Below the pieces are notes generated by a model, which was not told the DNA's origin, searched no databases, and saw only the letters and a list, made by a program, of their open reading frames with translations. From contig NZ_POSF01000016.1 of the NCBI RefSeq assembly GCF_004343605.1, forward strand, positions 33,895 through 97,894: a stretch of 64,000 bases of DNA. Direction: 5' to 3'. Source of the DNA: Dehalobacter sp. 12DCB1 (GTDB taxonomy: Bacteria > Bacillota > Desulfitobacteriia > Desulfitobacteriales > Syntrophobotulaceae). Both the position numbers and the translations under genes were made by a program. Each line of letters opens with the position of its first letter. Within the stretch, counting starts at the first letter, position 1. Below, piece after piece: positions 44,339 through 55,900 of this stretch.

Positions 44339-45200
44339 TTTCTAGTTGAAGGCCGCAATTTTTGCAGTAGTTGTCCCCTTCGTCCTGAATAACTAGGCGG
44401 CAGTTCGGACAAGTTCGTGTAGATGCTTTTATGTTTCTGTTTTTTGCTAGCTCTGCTGAGACAATGCCAGTAGGTACGGCAATTACGCCATAACCAAGAA
44501 GCATCAGCATGGAGGCAACAATCCTTCCCAAAGGTGTGACCGGTGTAATGTCGCCAAATCCGACGGTCGTAAGGGTCACAATCGCCCAGTAGATTGAGGC
44601 CGGAATACTGTCAAATCCGCTGGTTTCCCCTTCAATTAAATACATCATTGTCCCAACGATTACAACCACAACGAGGACCCCCTGCAGAAAGACAATAATT
44701 TTATAGCGGCTGGCCTTCAGCGCATTGATCAGCGAATATGATTCACCGACGTACCGGCCGAGCTTTAAGATCCGAAAGATCCTCAGTAGACGAAAGACCC
44801 TAAAAATCAAAGCAAACTGGCTACCGGCGATAAAGATACTCAGATACGTTGGCAAGATTGCCAGTAAATCGGTTACGCCAAAGAAACTTTTCAGATATCT
44901 TAGTTTATTTCTTACGACCCAGATTCTGATGATATATTCAATTGTAAAGAGAAGCGTGATCACCCATTCCGTACCAGAGAGAATTGTGCGGTAATCCTGA
45001 TTCAAATTGGGCAGCGATTCCAAACAGACAACGAGAATACTCAGCAGGATCAGCCAGAGCAGCGCAATATCAAAAGACCTCCCCGCATGGGTATCGTTCT
45101 CGAATACGATCGTAAATAATCTGTCTTTGAGCGAAAGATTTTTATTATTTTCCCCAGTCTTCACTTTTTCTGTCTTGTCTCTATGCGATTCTTTTACCAT
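44316..45200 (-). CDS. Voltage-type ion channel (potassium) with C-terminal zinc ribbon
   Basis: 294 residues. Six helices S1-S6 are visible; S4 carries regularly spaced arginines (FRVFRLLRIFRILKLGR) near 130-150, and the pore has TLTTVGFGDITP with the potassium filter VGFGD. The C-terminal tail forms a zinc ribbon, CPNCRLV and CKNCGLQ. The start ATG 45200 has GGAG seven bases upstream. The protein should conduct potassium on depolarisation; the zinc ribbon is an uncommon add-on of unknown purpose. Confidence 0.9.
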   Translation of the reverse strand: MVKESHRDKTEKVKTGENNKNLSLKDRLFTIVFENDTHAGRSFDIALLWLILLSILVVCLESLPNLNQDYRTILSGTEWVITLLFTIEYIIRIWVVRNKLRYLKSFFGVTDLLAILPTYLSIFIAGSQFALIFRVFRLLRIFRILKLGRYVGESYSLINALKASRYKIIVFLQGVLVVVVIVGTMMYLIEGETSGFDSIPASIYWAIVTLTTVGFGDITPVTPLGRIVASMLMLLGYGVIAVPTGIVSAELAKNRNIKASTRTCPNCRLVIQDEGDNYCKNCGLQLEKKENNKV

Positions 45201-45428
45201 TTTTTATTCTCCAGTTATAATAAAATTAACCTATAATTTAAAAGAATAATTTTTTTTGTATTATAGCATATTATTTTCCAAAATACGTCTTCCGTAGCTC
45301 TGTATGAATCTCTATTGTCCAAAATTAATCGAGGAAAGAATTTGGTCTACTTCTGCCAATCCTGCGCTATCCGAATAAGCAAACTACTTTATATAACTCA
45401 AGGAAATTTTTACTGCTTACCACTATAA

Positions 45429-45458
45429 AAGAGTAAGGTTTATCTAAGCCTTACTCTT
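45429..45458. terminator. Hairpin terminator of the Lut-like operon
   Basis: AAGAGTAAGG and CCTTACTCTT are exact complements around a 10-nt loop, about 70 bp past the stop of the LUD-domain gene. The stretch 45,201-45,527 has no gene and otherwise only AT-rich promoter DNA. Confidence 0.65.
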
Positions 45459-45527
45459 AAACTATTCCATATTCTAATTTTTACAATACTCTCGTAATCG
45501 GATTTACTTTTTAAAACAATCCGTCCG

Positions 45528-46733
45528 TTATTCTTCCGATGATACGACCCTGCTTCGCAGTTCCCCGACCATGCTCGGTACGTCAATCTGCATCGGGCAG
45601 CGCTCCACACAACGTCCGCAGCGCAGACAGGTGTACAGCATCGGAGCAGCAGCATCTGCTCCGCCTTCAACGAAGGCCGTCCAGACGGATCCTATGCCGC
45701 TTAAGTAGGTCTTGCCATAATGCCCTGCTGTGACCTGGAAAACAGGGCACTCATACATGCAGCCGCCGCAGCGCAGGCAGTGCGAAGCCTGGCTGAAATG
45801 TTCCTCCGCCATCATTTTGCTCCGGCCGTTATCAACAAAAATCACATAAAATTCTTTCGGTCCATGAGCGCCGTAAGTCGTAACCTTCTCGATATCCCCG
45901 GTTTTGCTCGGACCACTGATAATATTGACATAGCTCGGTGCTCCGTACTGGGCGTATCTCCAGGTTACCTCGGCCGTCATCATAGCCTCTAGGAAAGACG
46001 GTACGAGTTTTTCGATCCCCACAATGACAATATGTACCGGCGGCGCACCTGTACAAAGCCGGACATTGCCTTCATTTTCAATAATAACAACTTGACCGGT
46101 ATCGGCAGCAACCACATTGGCGCCGCTGATTCCAATATCGGCAGTGAAATATTTCTCTCTTAAAAATTCCCGTACGACCCCAACTTCCTGGGCAATATCG
46201 GGAGGCACTTCCTTCTTAAAGAAATCGGAAAAGATCTCGGCAACCTGTTCCCTGGGTACGTGGATTGCCGGAGACAGAATATGCATGGGGCGGTCATCCT
46301 TCAGCTGAAGAATGAATTCCCCAAGATCGGTTTCCCAAACTTCGTTCCCGGCTTTCTCCAGCCCGTGCCTGAGTTTGAGTTCTTCACCCAGCATGCTCTT
46401 GCCTTTCACAATGACTTTGCCGGTACCGACAATCTCATCGAGAATACGGAAAACTTCATCCTTGTCTTTAGCAAAGAAAGCCTTGCCATGATTTTTTTCA
46501 ATGGCATCCATGGCCTGTTCCATAAGCGCTTTATTATGCTGCATCGAATATGTTTTAATTTCCCGGACTTCCTCGGCAAGCTTTTCCGTGTGCGGATAGC
46601 GATCCATGGTTGAAGATACCGTCTCCCTGTAGGATTTTACAGCTCTGGTGATCGCCCGGTTAATATTATGGTCTTTACTTGCTTTATTCAAATTCTTGGT
46701 GTAGGCGCCTATTTCTTTATTTAAGTCAGACAT
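45528..46733 (-). CDS. LutB-like LUD-domain iron-sulfur protein
   Basis: 401 residues. The LUD domain spans about 60-290. Two ferredoxin-type 4Fe-4S motifs follow near the C-terminus: CLRCGGCMYECPVF and CLRCGRCVERCPMQ. LutB acts with LutA and LutC in electron transfer from lactate oxidation, but LUD proteins also serve other oxidoreductases. It starts in a TAATG overlap with the upstream gene, so the two are coupled. No LutC or lactate permease lies nearby. Confidence 0.88.
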   Translation of the reverse strand: MSDLNKEIGAYTKNLNKASKDHNINRAITRAVKSYRETVSSTMDRYPHTEKLAEEVREIKTYSMQHNKALMEQAMDAIEKNHGKAFFAKDKDEVFRILDEIVGTGKVIVKGKSMLGEELKLRHGLEKAGNEVWETDLGEFILQLKDDRPMHILSPAIHVPREQVAEIFSDFFKKEVPPDIAQEVGVVREFLREKYFTADIGISGANVVAADTGQVVIIENEGNVRLCTGAPPVHIVIVGIEKLVPSFLEAMMTAEVTWRYAQYGAPSYVNIISGPSKTGDIEKVTTYGAHGPKEFYVIFVDNGRSKMMAEEHFSQASHCLRCGGCMYECPVFQVTAGHYGKTYLSGIGSVWTAFVEGGADAAAPMLYTCLRCGRCVERCPMQIDVPSMVGELRSRVVSSEE

Positions 46734-47719
46734 TACCCTTTAAACCCCCTAAATAAGAATTCAACCATATCATCCATGATCATCGGATGATTCTTATCGA
46801 CACCGCTTTCCAGTGAAGATAAGCAGTACGGGCAGGAAATCAAAGCCCGCTTCGCTCCGGTATCCGCTAGTTCAACCACTCTGCGTTTAGAAATTGTCTT
46901 GGATATCTCGGGAAACAGCATTTTACTCGGACCTCCGCAGCAGGTCGTCCACTCCCTGCACCGCAGCGGTTCAATATATTTTACACCGACTGCATCCAGA
47001 ACATCTCTGATCTCCTGGGATATGCCAAGTTCCCTGGCCATCCGGCAGGAATCATGGATAACCACCGGATCCTTTTCATCAACAGCAGGAAGCAAATGCC
47101 TTTTTTCCCAGACCAATTCGATAAAAGTCTTTACCTGAATATCCGGAAAATCAACCAGTTTTGGATAAACGAGCTTGAACATTTCCGCCGCATGCGGCGA
47201 AGTACAGACGACGACTTTTGCTTCGGTCTTTCTAATGCGTTCAGCCAAGACTGCAGCATAGGACTTTAATTCTTGCCAAAAACCAAGTTCATCCAGCAAA
47301 GCACCGGTATACATATCTGCCTGAGGGTCATAGCAAAGATCATAACCAAGCTTTTGCAAAATGATTGCGGCTTTATAATTGATAGAACAGAATCTTTCTT
47401 TGTCTTTAGCTAAAACAGAAGCATAGATCTTCTCCGCATTAATACCGGTTTTATTCACAATCTTTCTTGCTCCCATCAACCAGGAGAAGAGGTTGCTGGA
47501 CGAATCGACATAGATCAGCGTCTTTACAAGTGAATCAATATACGGTAAAAGCTGATATTCACTGCCTGTATAAAACAGGATCTCACCTTTTTTAGGCAGC
47601 TTTAAATCTTTTACCCAGGAAGCTATCTCCTTTGGTTTCAAGGCCAATGGGTTCTGATATTCAACAATATTATCTCTGATTAACGCCAAAACAGGCGGCA
47701 GTTTTTTCTTCTCAGGCAA
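46733..47719 (-). CDS. (Fe-S)-binding protein with CCG domain (LutA/HdrD/GlpC-like)
   Basis: 328 residues. The C-terminal CCG motif is CRMARELG through CCGGPSKMLFPE and the repeat CPYCLSSLE. Such domains bind non-cubane or 4Fe-4S clusters and pass electrons to quinones or flavins. Only the C-terminal CCG set is clear; the N-terminal half lacks the ferredoxin motifs of GlpC. The start is TTG 47719, with GAAGGG ten bases upstream. First gene of the pair. Confidence 0.8.
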   Translation of the reverse strand: MPEKKKLPPVLALIRDNIVEYQNPLALKPKEIASWVKDLKLPKKGEILFYTGSEYQLLPYIDSLVKTLIYVDSSSNLFSWLMGARKIVNKTGINAEKIYASVLAKDKERFCSINYKAAIILQKLGYDLCYDPQADMYTGALLDELGFWQELKSYAAVLAERIRKTEAKVVVCTSPHAAEMFKLVYPKLVDFPDIQVKTFIELVWEKRHLLPAVDEKDPVVIHDSCRMARELGISQEIRDVLDAVGVKYIEPLRCREWTTCCGGPSKMLFPEISKTISKRRVVELADTGAKRALISCPYCLSSLESGVDKNHPMIMDDMVEFLFRGFKG

Positions 47720-47956
47720 AATCTCACAGCCCTTCTAATGAAATGGAACTATCAATTATTTAATACAAAAAAAGCATAATAGTAAATGCCCAATAAAAAT
47801 GTATTATGTATTCATAATTCGGATAATACAATGATCTGTTGTTTTAAATCATTTTAAATCATTTGAAGAAATAATAATTCTGCATTCTGGCTTTAAATCC
47901 CTTCTTATGATAAGATAGAATTAGTTTCCAGGCGAAACCAGAAAGAGGAGAATTCT

Positions 47957-48799
47957 ATGGAAGAAAACATCACTCCGGTCAGACCCAGAAGAAGATTCTG
48001 GATAAAAATTATTCCAATTGTGCTTATTATTGCGCTCATTGCCGCCATGATCGGTTTCAAAGGCTACGTAATCGTTGAACCTGGCCACCGAGGCGTTATC
48101 GTCCAGCTCGGTAAAGTTAATTCATACGTTTTAGACGAAGGATTCCACATCATTGTACCATTCATCCAGGATGTTATTCCAGTTGAAGTCCGGCTACAGA
48201 AAGACCAGTCTGACCAAACTACCTCTTCCAAGGACCTTCAGGTCGTGAATACAACGATCGCTGTAAATTACCGGCTTAATCCGGAGAATGTCAACAAGCT
48301 CTTCCAGGATGTTGGCCTGGAATATAAAGAAAAGGTTGTCGACCCGGCTGTTAGTGAATCGCTCAAGGCTGTAACCGCTCAGTATACAGCGGAAGAACTG
48401 ATCTCTAAACGTTCGGAAGTCAGCGCCAAAGTCAAAGAGATGCTTGGTAAGAAGCTTGCAGTTTATTATATGGGACTGGACGATATCAATATCACTGAAT
48501 TTAATTTCAGTGATCAATTCAATCAGGCCATTGAGGAAAAGCAAATTGCCGAACAGCAGGCCTTAAAAGCAAATCTTGATCTGCAGAGAATCCAAGTCGA
48601 AGCCCAGCAGCAGATTGAACAGGCCAAGGCTGAAGCAGAGGCCCTTAAGCTCCAGAAGGATGTTATTACCCCTGAACTGGTAGAACTGCGTAAAATTGAG
48701 GCTCAACTTGAAGCGATCAAGAAATGGGACGGCAAACTCCCGACCGTGACAGGCAGCGGCGCTGTTCCGTTTATCGATATCAATAATCTGAACAAATAA
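47957..48799 (+). CDS. Prohibitin/SPFH-family membrane protein
   Basis: 280 residues. A single N-terminal helix (residues 16-36) is followed by an SPFH domain beginning VIVEPGHRGVIVQLGKV and continuing to about 210. A coiled coil rich in Glu, Ala and Gln follows (QQALKANLDLQRIQVEAQQQ). It resembles prohibitin/HflC proteins that form membrane rings and control proteases or lipid domains. AGAGGAG precedes the ATG. Stands alone with a terminator downstream. Confidence 0.9.
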   Translation: MEENITPVRPRRRFWIKIIPIVLIIALIAAMIGFKGYVIVEPGHRGVIVQLGKVNSYVLDEGFHIIVPFIQDVIPVEVRLQKDQSDQTTSSKDLQVVNTTIAVNYRLNPENVNKLFQDVGLEYKEKVVDPAVSESLKAVTAQYTAEELISKRSEVSAKVKEMLGKKLAVYYMGLDDINITEFNFSDQFNQAIEEKQIAEQQALKANLDLQRIQVEAQQQIEQAKAEAEALKLQKDVITPELVELRKIEAQLEAIKKWDGKLPTVTGSGAVPFIDINNLNK

Positions 48800-48878
48800 T
48801 TATATGGAATAATTAACTCAGTATATTTAGATATTTAGGGATTTAAATATCATTAGGTAATTCATTAGGTAATGATGA

Positions 48879-48918
48879 AACAGCCCGCATTCTTTCAAAG
48901 GAATACGAGCTGTTTTTC
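48879..48918 (+). terminator. Rho-independent terminator of the SPFH gene
   Basis: ACAGC, then GCATTC, pairs with GAATACG, GCTGT, followed by TTTTT; one mismatch in the stem. Confidence 0.75.
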
Positions 48919-48951
48919 TATTGGAAATTCCAATGATCCCATCAAATCATT

Positions 48952-49755
48952 TTATCTATCTCCATCCAGTAGGTTCCCAAGCCCTCCAAGGATACTCCCC
49001 TCGCCCTTCTGGGCCCCACCAAGCCTCGGCGCGGAAGCTATGATTCTGTCGGCGAGACGGCTGAACGGCAGAGACTGCAGCCAAACTTTGCCGGGGCCGG
49101 AAACAGTCGCAAAAAACAGTCCTTCTCCGCCAAAGAAAGCAGTTTTGATGCCTCCGACAAATTGAATATCATAGCAAACACTACCGGTCATCCCGACAAG
49201 ACAGCCGGTATCGACCCTGAGGGTTTCTCCCGGCCGAAGTTCCTTCTCGATAATCGTCCCGCCGGCATGCAGGAAAGCCAGGCCGTCTCCCTCGAGCTTC
49301 TGCATAATAAATCCTTCACCGCCAAAGAATCCGGTTCCGAGTCTCTTGTTAAATTCAATTCCAATAGCAACACCCTTTGCGGCACATAAAAAGGCATCTT
49401 TTTGACAGATTACCTTACCATTATACGCAGTCAAATCAACGGGGATGATTTTCCCGGGATAAGGGGCCGCAAAAGAAGCATGCGCTTTGCCTGCCCCGCT
49501 GTTGGTAAATAGGGTCATAAAAAGGCTTTCTCCTGTCAGCAACCTTTTTCCTGCTCCAAATAGTTTCCCGGTAAGTCCCCTGTTTTCTCCCTGTCCGGAT
49601 CCGTCCCCGAAAATGGTTTCCATCTGAATGCCCGGTTCCATAAACATTAAAGCTCCTGCTTCCGCAATCACACTTTCAGCCGGGTCCAATTCAACCTCAA
49701 CGAACTGCATATCATCCCCGTAGACCTTATATTCGATTTCGTGAGCTTTTCCCAT
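48952..49755 (-). CDS. TIGR00266/AIM24 family protein
   Basis: 267 residues from ATG 49755, with AGGAG seven bases upstream. The frame extends 24 codons further but those overlap the leader. The AIM24 pattern is clear: [19 protein letters not shown], then Gly-rich beta repeats such as [39 protein letters not shown] and [20 protein letters not shown]. Function in bacteria is unknown. Monocistronic. Confidence 0.88.
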   Translation of the reverse strand: MGKAHEIEYKVYGDDMQFVEVELDPAESVIAEAGALMFMEPGIQMETIFGDGSGQGENRGLTGKLFGAGKRLLTGESLFMTLFTNSGAGKAHASFAAPYPGKIIPVDLTAYNGKVICQKDAFLCAAKGVAIGIEFNKRLGTGFFGGEGFIMQKLEGDGLAFLHAGGTIIEKELRPGETLRVDTGCLVGMTGSVCYDIQFVGGIKTAFFGGEGLFFATVSGPGKVWLQSLPFSRLADRIIASAPRLGGAQKGEGSILGGLGNLLDGDR

Positions 49756-49914
49756 GTAAACTCCTCTCTTTCCTGATTCTCTTTTAACTATCTTTTGTTC
49801 ATCTACATATTTATTTGGTTTTACCAATCAATTTCCATACAAAACGCTAAAATCCTGCTTTCACTTTTCTTTTCCTAAGAAAATCTCGACCATTCACAAG
49901 AAAGTCTTTATGAT

Positions 49915-52900
49915 TTACAGGGAAATCTCAACGACATGGTTTTTTCCGTCGTCGCTTAAAGCAATTGGAAAATAGTCCTGAACTTTATCATCGACTTTAA
50001 TCTTAGTAGACGTCCTACTTTCACCAGTTTCAGCACCTGCTGACTGCCGGCAGTTTACCATAATTTGATACGTTGAATTTTTATGCCGGTAGGTCAGGGA
50101 ATAGGTTTCCCAGTTGGACGGAACACACGGGGTTAACGATAGTTTGTCCCCTGTAATCTGCAACCCGAGAATGCCCTCAAGGGCCGCCTGATACATCCAT
50201 CCGGCGGCGCCGGTATACCATGTCCATCCGCCTCTTCCGACATTTGGCTGAACCGCATAGACATCGGCAGCGATTACATAGGGCTCTGCCTTATATTGAC
50301 TGACTTCAATACCGGTACGGGCATGGTTGACCGGATTCAGCATCTGAAATAGCTCCATCGCCTTATCCCTGCTGCCAAGTTTACTAAATGCCAAAACCGC
50401 CCAGGCAGCCGCATGTGTATATTGTCCGCCATTCTCTCTGACTCCGGGAATATAGGCTTTGATATACCCGGGGTTTTTTTCTGTTTTATCAAACGGCGGC
50501 GTCAGCAGTTTTAACAAGGCTGCCTCCTTATCCCAAAGATATCTTTCTACCGCCAGCATGGCATCCGCTGCTCTGCTTTTTAAAGCACTGCCGGACAGTA
50601 TAGACCAGGACTGGGCAATCGCATCAATTTGACACTCGGAGCTTGTGATTGAACCTACCGGAGACCCATCATCATAATAAGCGCGCCTGTACCAGGAGCC
50701 GTCCCAGCCATATTTCTCCATATTTTCCTGCAGCTCATTGAGGATCTCGGTATATTTTTCAACTCTTTTGTTGTCATCTTTTCTGGCACAAACTGGGATA
50801 AACCTTTTAAGAACTGCTAGGATAAACCAGCCAAGCCAGACACTTTCTCCGTTTCCTTCCCTACCAATCGCGCTAAAGCCGTCATTCCAGTCCCCGGTCC
50901 CGATCAGAGGCAAACCGTGCCCGCCAAACCGCAGACTGCGGTCTATCGCCCGTACACAGTGTTCATATACTGAACCACTCTGCTCCGAAGTCTCCGGAAC
51001 GGCATAACGTTCATCTTCATTTTCTCCAAGGGCTTCAAGCTTTAGAAAGCTTGTTTTCTCTTCTAAAATACTGAAATCTTCGGTATGCTCCAGATAGTCT
51101 GCTGTTACGTAAGGCAGCCACAATAGGTCATCCGAGAATTTTGTTCTGGTCCCTTTGCCGGTCTCCGGATGCCACCAGTGCTGTACATCCCCCTCTGGAA
51201 ACTGTCTGGAACTGTGTAGGATAATCTGTTTGCGGGTTATTTCCGGTTTGATGACGGCCAGGGGCATGACATCCTGAAGCTGGTCTCTGTAGCCGTAAGC
51301 CCCGCCTGTTTGATAGAATCCTGACCTGGCCCAAATTCTGCAGACAATGGTCTGATAGAGCAGCCAACGGTTTACCAGCAGATCAAAGGATGGCTCCGGA
51401 GTCGAGATCTGGATACGGGACAAAACATCATCCCAATAGTGGCTCACATCCTGGAAAGCCTCTTCAATTCTGTCCGCACTACGAAAAGCTTGAATCAGAG
51501 AAAGCGCCGTTTCTTTATTTTGTTCATCCCCAAGCAGCAAATAGACCGTTTTTTCTTCTTCAGGATCCAGAGTTACTTGAAGCTGCAGGACTGCACAAGG
51601 ATCAATGTCCGTACCCACCTTGCCTGAAAGACAAGAGAATATTCCTGCCGGTTTTGCCAGGCTGCCGCCTGCACCCAAAAATTCGATACGGTCTGACGTT
51701 GACGCTAGATAATCCGCACCTGAACTGGTAATAAAGGCTGCTCTTCCGGCAAACTCTTCCTGGTAGACATTCCGGCAGAAGATGGTTTTATCGTGTAGTT
51801 CAGTGAGCAAATACGGCATGCTTTGTTCCCTGTTTACCCCCAGTACCCATTCCAGATAATAATAGACAGAGAGATGCTTCGGCATCGTATTTTTATTGGT
51901 CAGCCTTAACGCTGTGATTTTCAGATTCTGCCCTAGCGGGATAAACACCCTCGTTTCCTGTTTAATTCCAAAGCTGAAATGTTCAAAGACAGTGTACCCC
52001 TGGCCATGCCTGATAAGATAAGGCTGACTGTCCCTGGCCGGCTGCGGCAGAGGTGACCAGTAGTCTTGGGAATCTTCATCCTTGATAAAGACTGCCTCCC
52101 CGCTCACATCGAGCAGTGGATCGTTTGACCACGGGGAAAGTTTGTATTCCCTGCTGTTTTGAGACCAGGTATAGCCCGCCCCTGCTTCAGAAATGATTGT
52201 CCCAAATTTTTCATTCGCGATAACATTAACCCAGGGCAACGGGGTTGGCTGATTTTCCTCGTTAATGATCACATATTCTTTTCCGTTGTCCGTAAATCCG
52301 CCATAGCCATTAAAGAACTTAAAGCCTTCTGTCTTTTTACTCTCCAAGACAGTGCGATATGTTTGATTCACATTCTGTACAGGCAGGCTGCCTTTTTCTG
52401 ACCGTCCGTTGATAATACGGTTGCCTACGATCTGTTCTATCTTGATTCTTTCGCTAGAAGTTTGTTCACTCGCAACCGACTCGTCTATAATCTTTTCACC
52501 AGCGCGCAGACACTTCATGATCTGGTGGTTTAAAGACCCGTTTTCTCCGGAAAATATGACACTTGCGACGGTATGAAGCAAAACGTCATCCTCCGTGGAA
52601 AGCTGATCTTTTTTTAGAAGAAATACGCCTCCGGGTTTGTTGACAAGTTTCCGAACATGGCTGATGCTGATTTTCTCCATAATAACTTCCTGGATCGCCT
52701 GAAAGTATCCCGTTTCGTCCTCATTAAAAATAACCAAGTCGATGTAGATGCCTTTGATTTTCCAATATTCATGAATGGTCAATATTTGATCGACCAGCTT
52801 GAGTTGGCTGTTGTCCTGAATCTTCAGCATGACAACCGGCAAATCACCTGATATGCCATGAGACCAGAGAGAGGTTTGTCCAAGCTGATTAGATGCTGCA

Positions 52901-55900
52901 GGGCTTTTCCGAATTGGGCAGCCATAGATGACCTGCCCGGCCAGACTGGAAATCATATTGGCTTCTCCAAAAGACAGTTGAAGGTTCGTTAATTCCATCA
53001 GATTTTGCGACCATGCCAATTCCCTGGCTTGCGTGATCACATAGCCGCTGCGGTATTTCTGTGCAAGCTGAAGGACAGATTCCAGCTTATTGCCATATCC
53101 GGTTAGGAAATAGACAGATACTGTTTTTCCCGGATCAATTCTCACTCTCGCCCGCAGACTTAAGATAGGATCAAGAACCGCTCCTACCGAATTGGACAAA
53201 GGCTGGTTAATATCCATGACCCTGGGATCAGCCAACGTTCGTCCACGTCCAATAAATTTGACTCTGTCTGTCTCATACTCGGTTTCTCCAAACATATTTC
53301 CTTCACTGAACAAGGTATGCATCATATAATGTTCAGCGTTGTGCAAATGTCGCGGCCGCCGAAAAGCGACAAGGGTATTATTTTCATACTTTGTCTGGAT
53401 GAACAATTTACTGAAGGTGGGATGAGCCAGATCCGCCGAGAGTTCATCTAAAGCAACTTCCACATAACTTGTCAGCTGGAGATCCCTGGAATAACTGCTT
53501 TGATTGGTCAACGTGATTCTTCTGATCTCCACAGGATCCTCAGGAGCGACGAATACATCTGTCTGTGTGATGATATTTCCGTCTTTACGAACATACTTAA
53601 CGGTATTCGGAAAACAGGTCACCTTATATTCCTCAGGCTGTGTCTGAACTGGTTTGGCTGTAGCCGACCAAAGATTTCCTGAATTAAGATTTTGAACATA
53701 GAGAAATGTTCCATACCTGTCCATGGCGGGATCTTTACGCCAGCGGGTCAGGAAAAGATGATTATACTGACTGTAGCCTGTACCAGAAAGCGTAAGCATA
53801 ATGGCATATTCCCGATTCGAAATGAAACTGCAGCGCGGAACCTGGGTATTCGGACTCAGGTAGACCACAGGTTTCTCTCCGAGCTTGCATGAAATAGCAC
53901 GGACTTCCTTTTCCCCGGTTTCTTCGATCATCGGATTAAATGTATATTCTTTCAGCGGCACCTGCTCCTGCAGCAGCATTTCAATTGATTTGATGACCGG
54001 TTCCTGGTGGAAGCGCTCCTGCATCCTGTTTGCTCCAAGGACATTCCCTAAAGCAATCAGGCTCATCCCCTGATGGTGAGACATATAGCTCTTGACGATG
54101 CTGGATTCCTCATTATACGGAACTCTGCTTTTGGTATAGTCAATCGCTTCAAACAATCCGAATACACCGTTATAACCTTTGTTTTTCATCAAACGGAGGT
54201 TTTCCATACTTGCTTTAAAATCAACCGGCAGAGCCATAAATGTGGAATACGGGGATATGACCATATCCTTGGACAATCCTCTTTTCAGGCCTAATCCCGG
54301 AACGCCAAAAGCTTTATATTGGTAATTGTTCTGGATATCAAAACAGAAAAATCCCGATTCAGATATCCCCCACGGCATTTTGGCCTTTTTTGAATGCGCC
54401 TGTTGGATCTTTACCACAGAGTTATAGGATTCATCAAGGAGCGTTCCACGATAGTTTTTTAACAGAATAGAAGGCATTAAAAACTCGAACATGGTTCCAC
54501 TCCACGATACCAAACAGCGTCTGCCGTGTATTCTGGTCAGCGGCCGGGCCATCTTAAACCAGTGGCTTTGAGGCACATCCCCTTTGGCAATTGCCAACAG
54601 GCTAGTCTGCCGGGCTTCCGAGGCCAGCAGGTCATAATAGGATTTATCCAGTTTTTGCTCTGTTAAATTGTAGCCGATTGTAAACAGCTTGATCTGATCG
54701 TCAAACAAGGGCTTAAAATTCATTCCATACACAAGATGATGAAGATCTTTCTGTAGCTTCCCAGCCCGAAGTAAAGCCAAAACAGCTCGTTTAAGCCCGA
54801 GATAGAGATAGGGCTGTAATTCCTTACCGTTGGTTTCCGGATTATTCAGCAAGTCCAGGTATTCCCGGATAAGAGATTTGGCTGGGTATTGTCCGAGCTT
54901 CCGTAAAGGATCAGGCAGGTCAGGTAGGGTCAGGAACGGAAAAAAATATTCCAGCGCATTTTTTCCATCCTGAAGCATCCGGAGCAGAGCCTCCGGCCAA
55001 AAATCTTTTGTCGTATTCTCATTTTGATCTGCCGGGTTTCTGAAATGATTACGCGTCGGCTTTCCCCATTTGTCTACAAATGCATAACAAGTTTGAAGGT
55101 CTGTTATTCCTGCGAACGCTCCAGCTTTTTCAGCTCGCTCACTTGCTATAATGGCTTTCAGCTCTGTTCCGAAAGATCCCCAGACATCAGGATTAACCAT
55201 GCTGGCATTTTCCTCACTCAGCAGAAAGGTGTCCATGAATCCCTGCAGCATGTTTTGGCCGATCAGTGGTTTCCCTGGAATCTCGGCCAGGCCGTTTTTT
55301 AGTGCAATCATATAGCCTGCCAAGTTGCCGCTGTCAACCGTTGAAATATAGATTGGGTGAAGTGGTTCCAGCGTCTGCGTATTGTACCAGTTATAGATAT
55401 GCCCGTTCCATTTTGGCATTCTTTGAATGGTCCGGAGCGTATTCCTGACCCGGCTCAGCATTCTCTCCGTGGTCACATAGCCGAGATCTCCGGCTGTAAG
55501 GTTGGCCAGTAGCGCCAGCCCGATGTTGGTAGGTGATGTCCTGCAGGCCTCTCCTTTGTACGGTTTTAGCTGGATATTATCCGGAGGCAGATAATTGTTT
55601 TCGGCATTGACAAAAAGATCAAAATAGGCCCAGACCTGCCTGGAGAACATACGAAGCTCCCTGCGGTCTTCGGAAGATATCTCTGTGATAGAACCGGCAT
55701 AAGGCAGACTCATTCGATAGGCAAGCCATGGCGACGCCAGCCAGCTGATCAGCAGGATTGTCAGGATTATCCCGGTAAGCAGGCCTACATAAAAATAACC
55801 AGATAGAAAGAAAAGGCTCATCACAATGCCGCGCGCCATTCTATGATAAAAATTCAAAGGGTCTAACTGAAGATGCATTTCAGAATCTGCCGCCGTCTCC

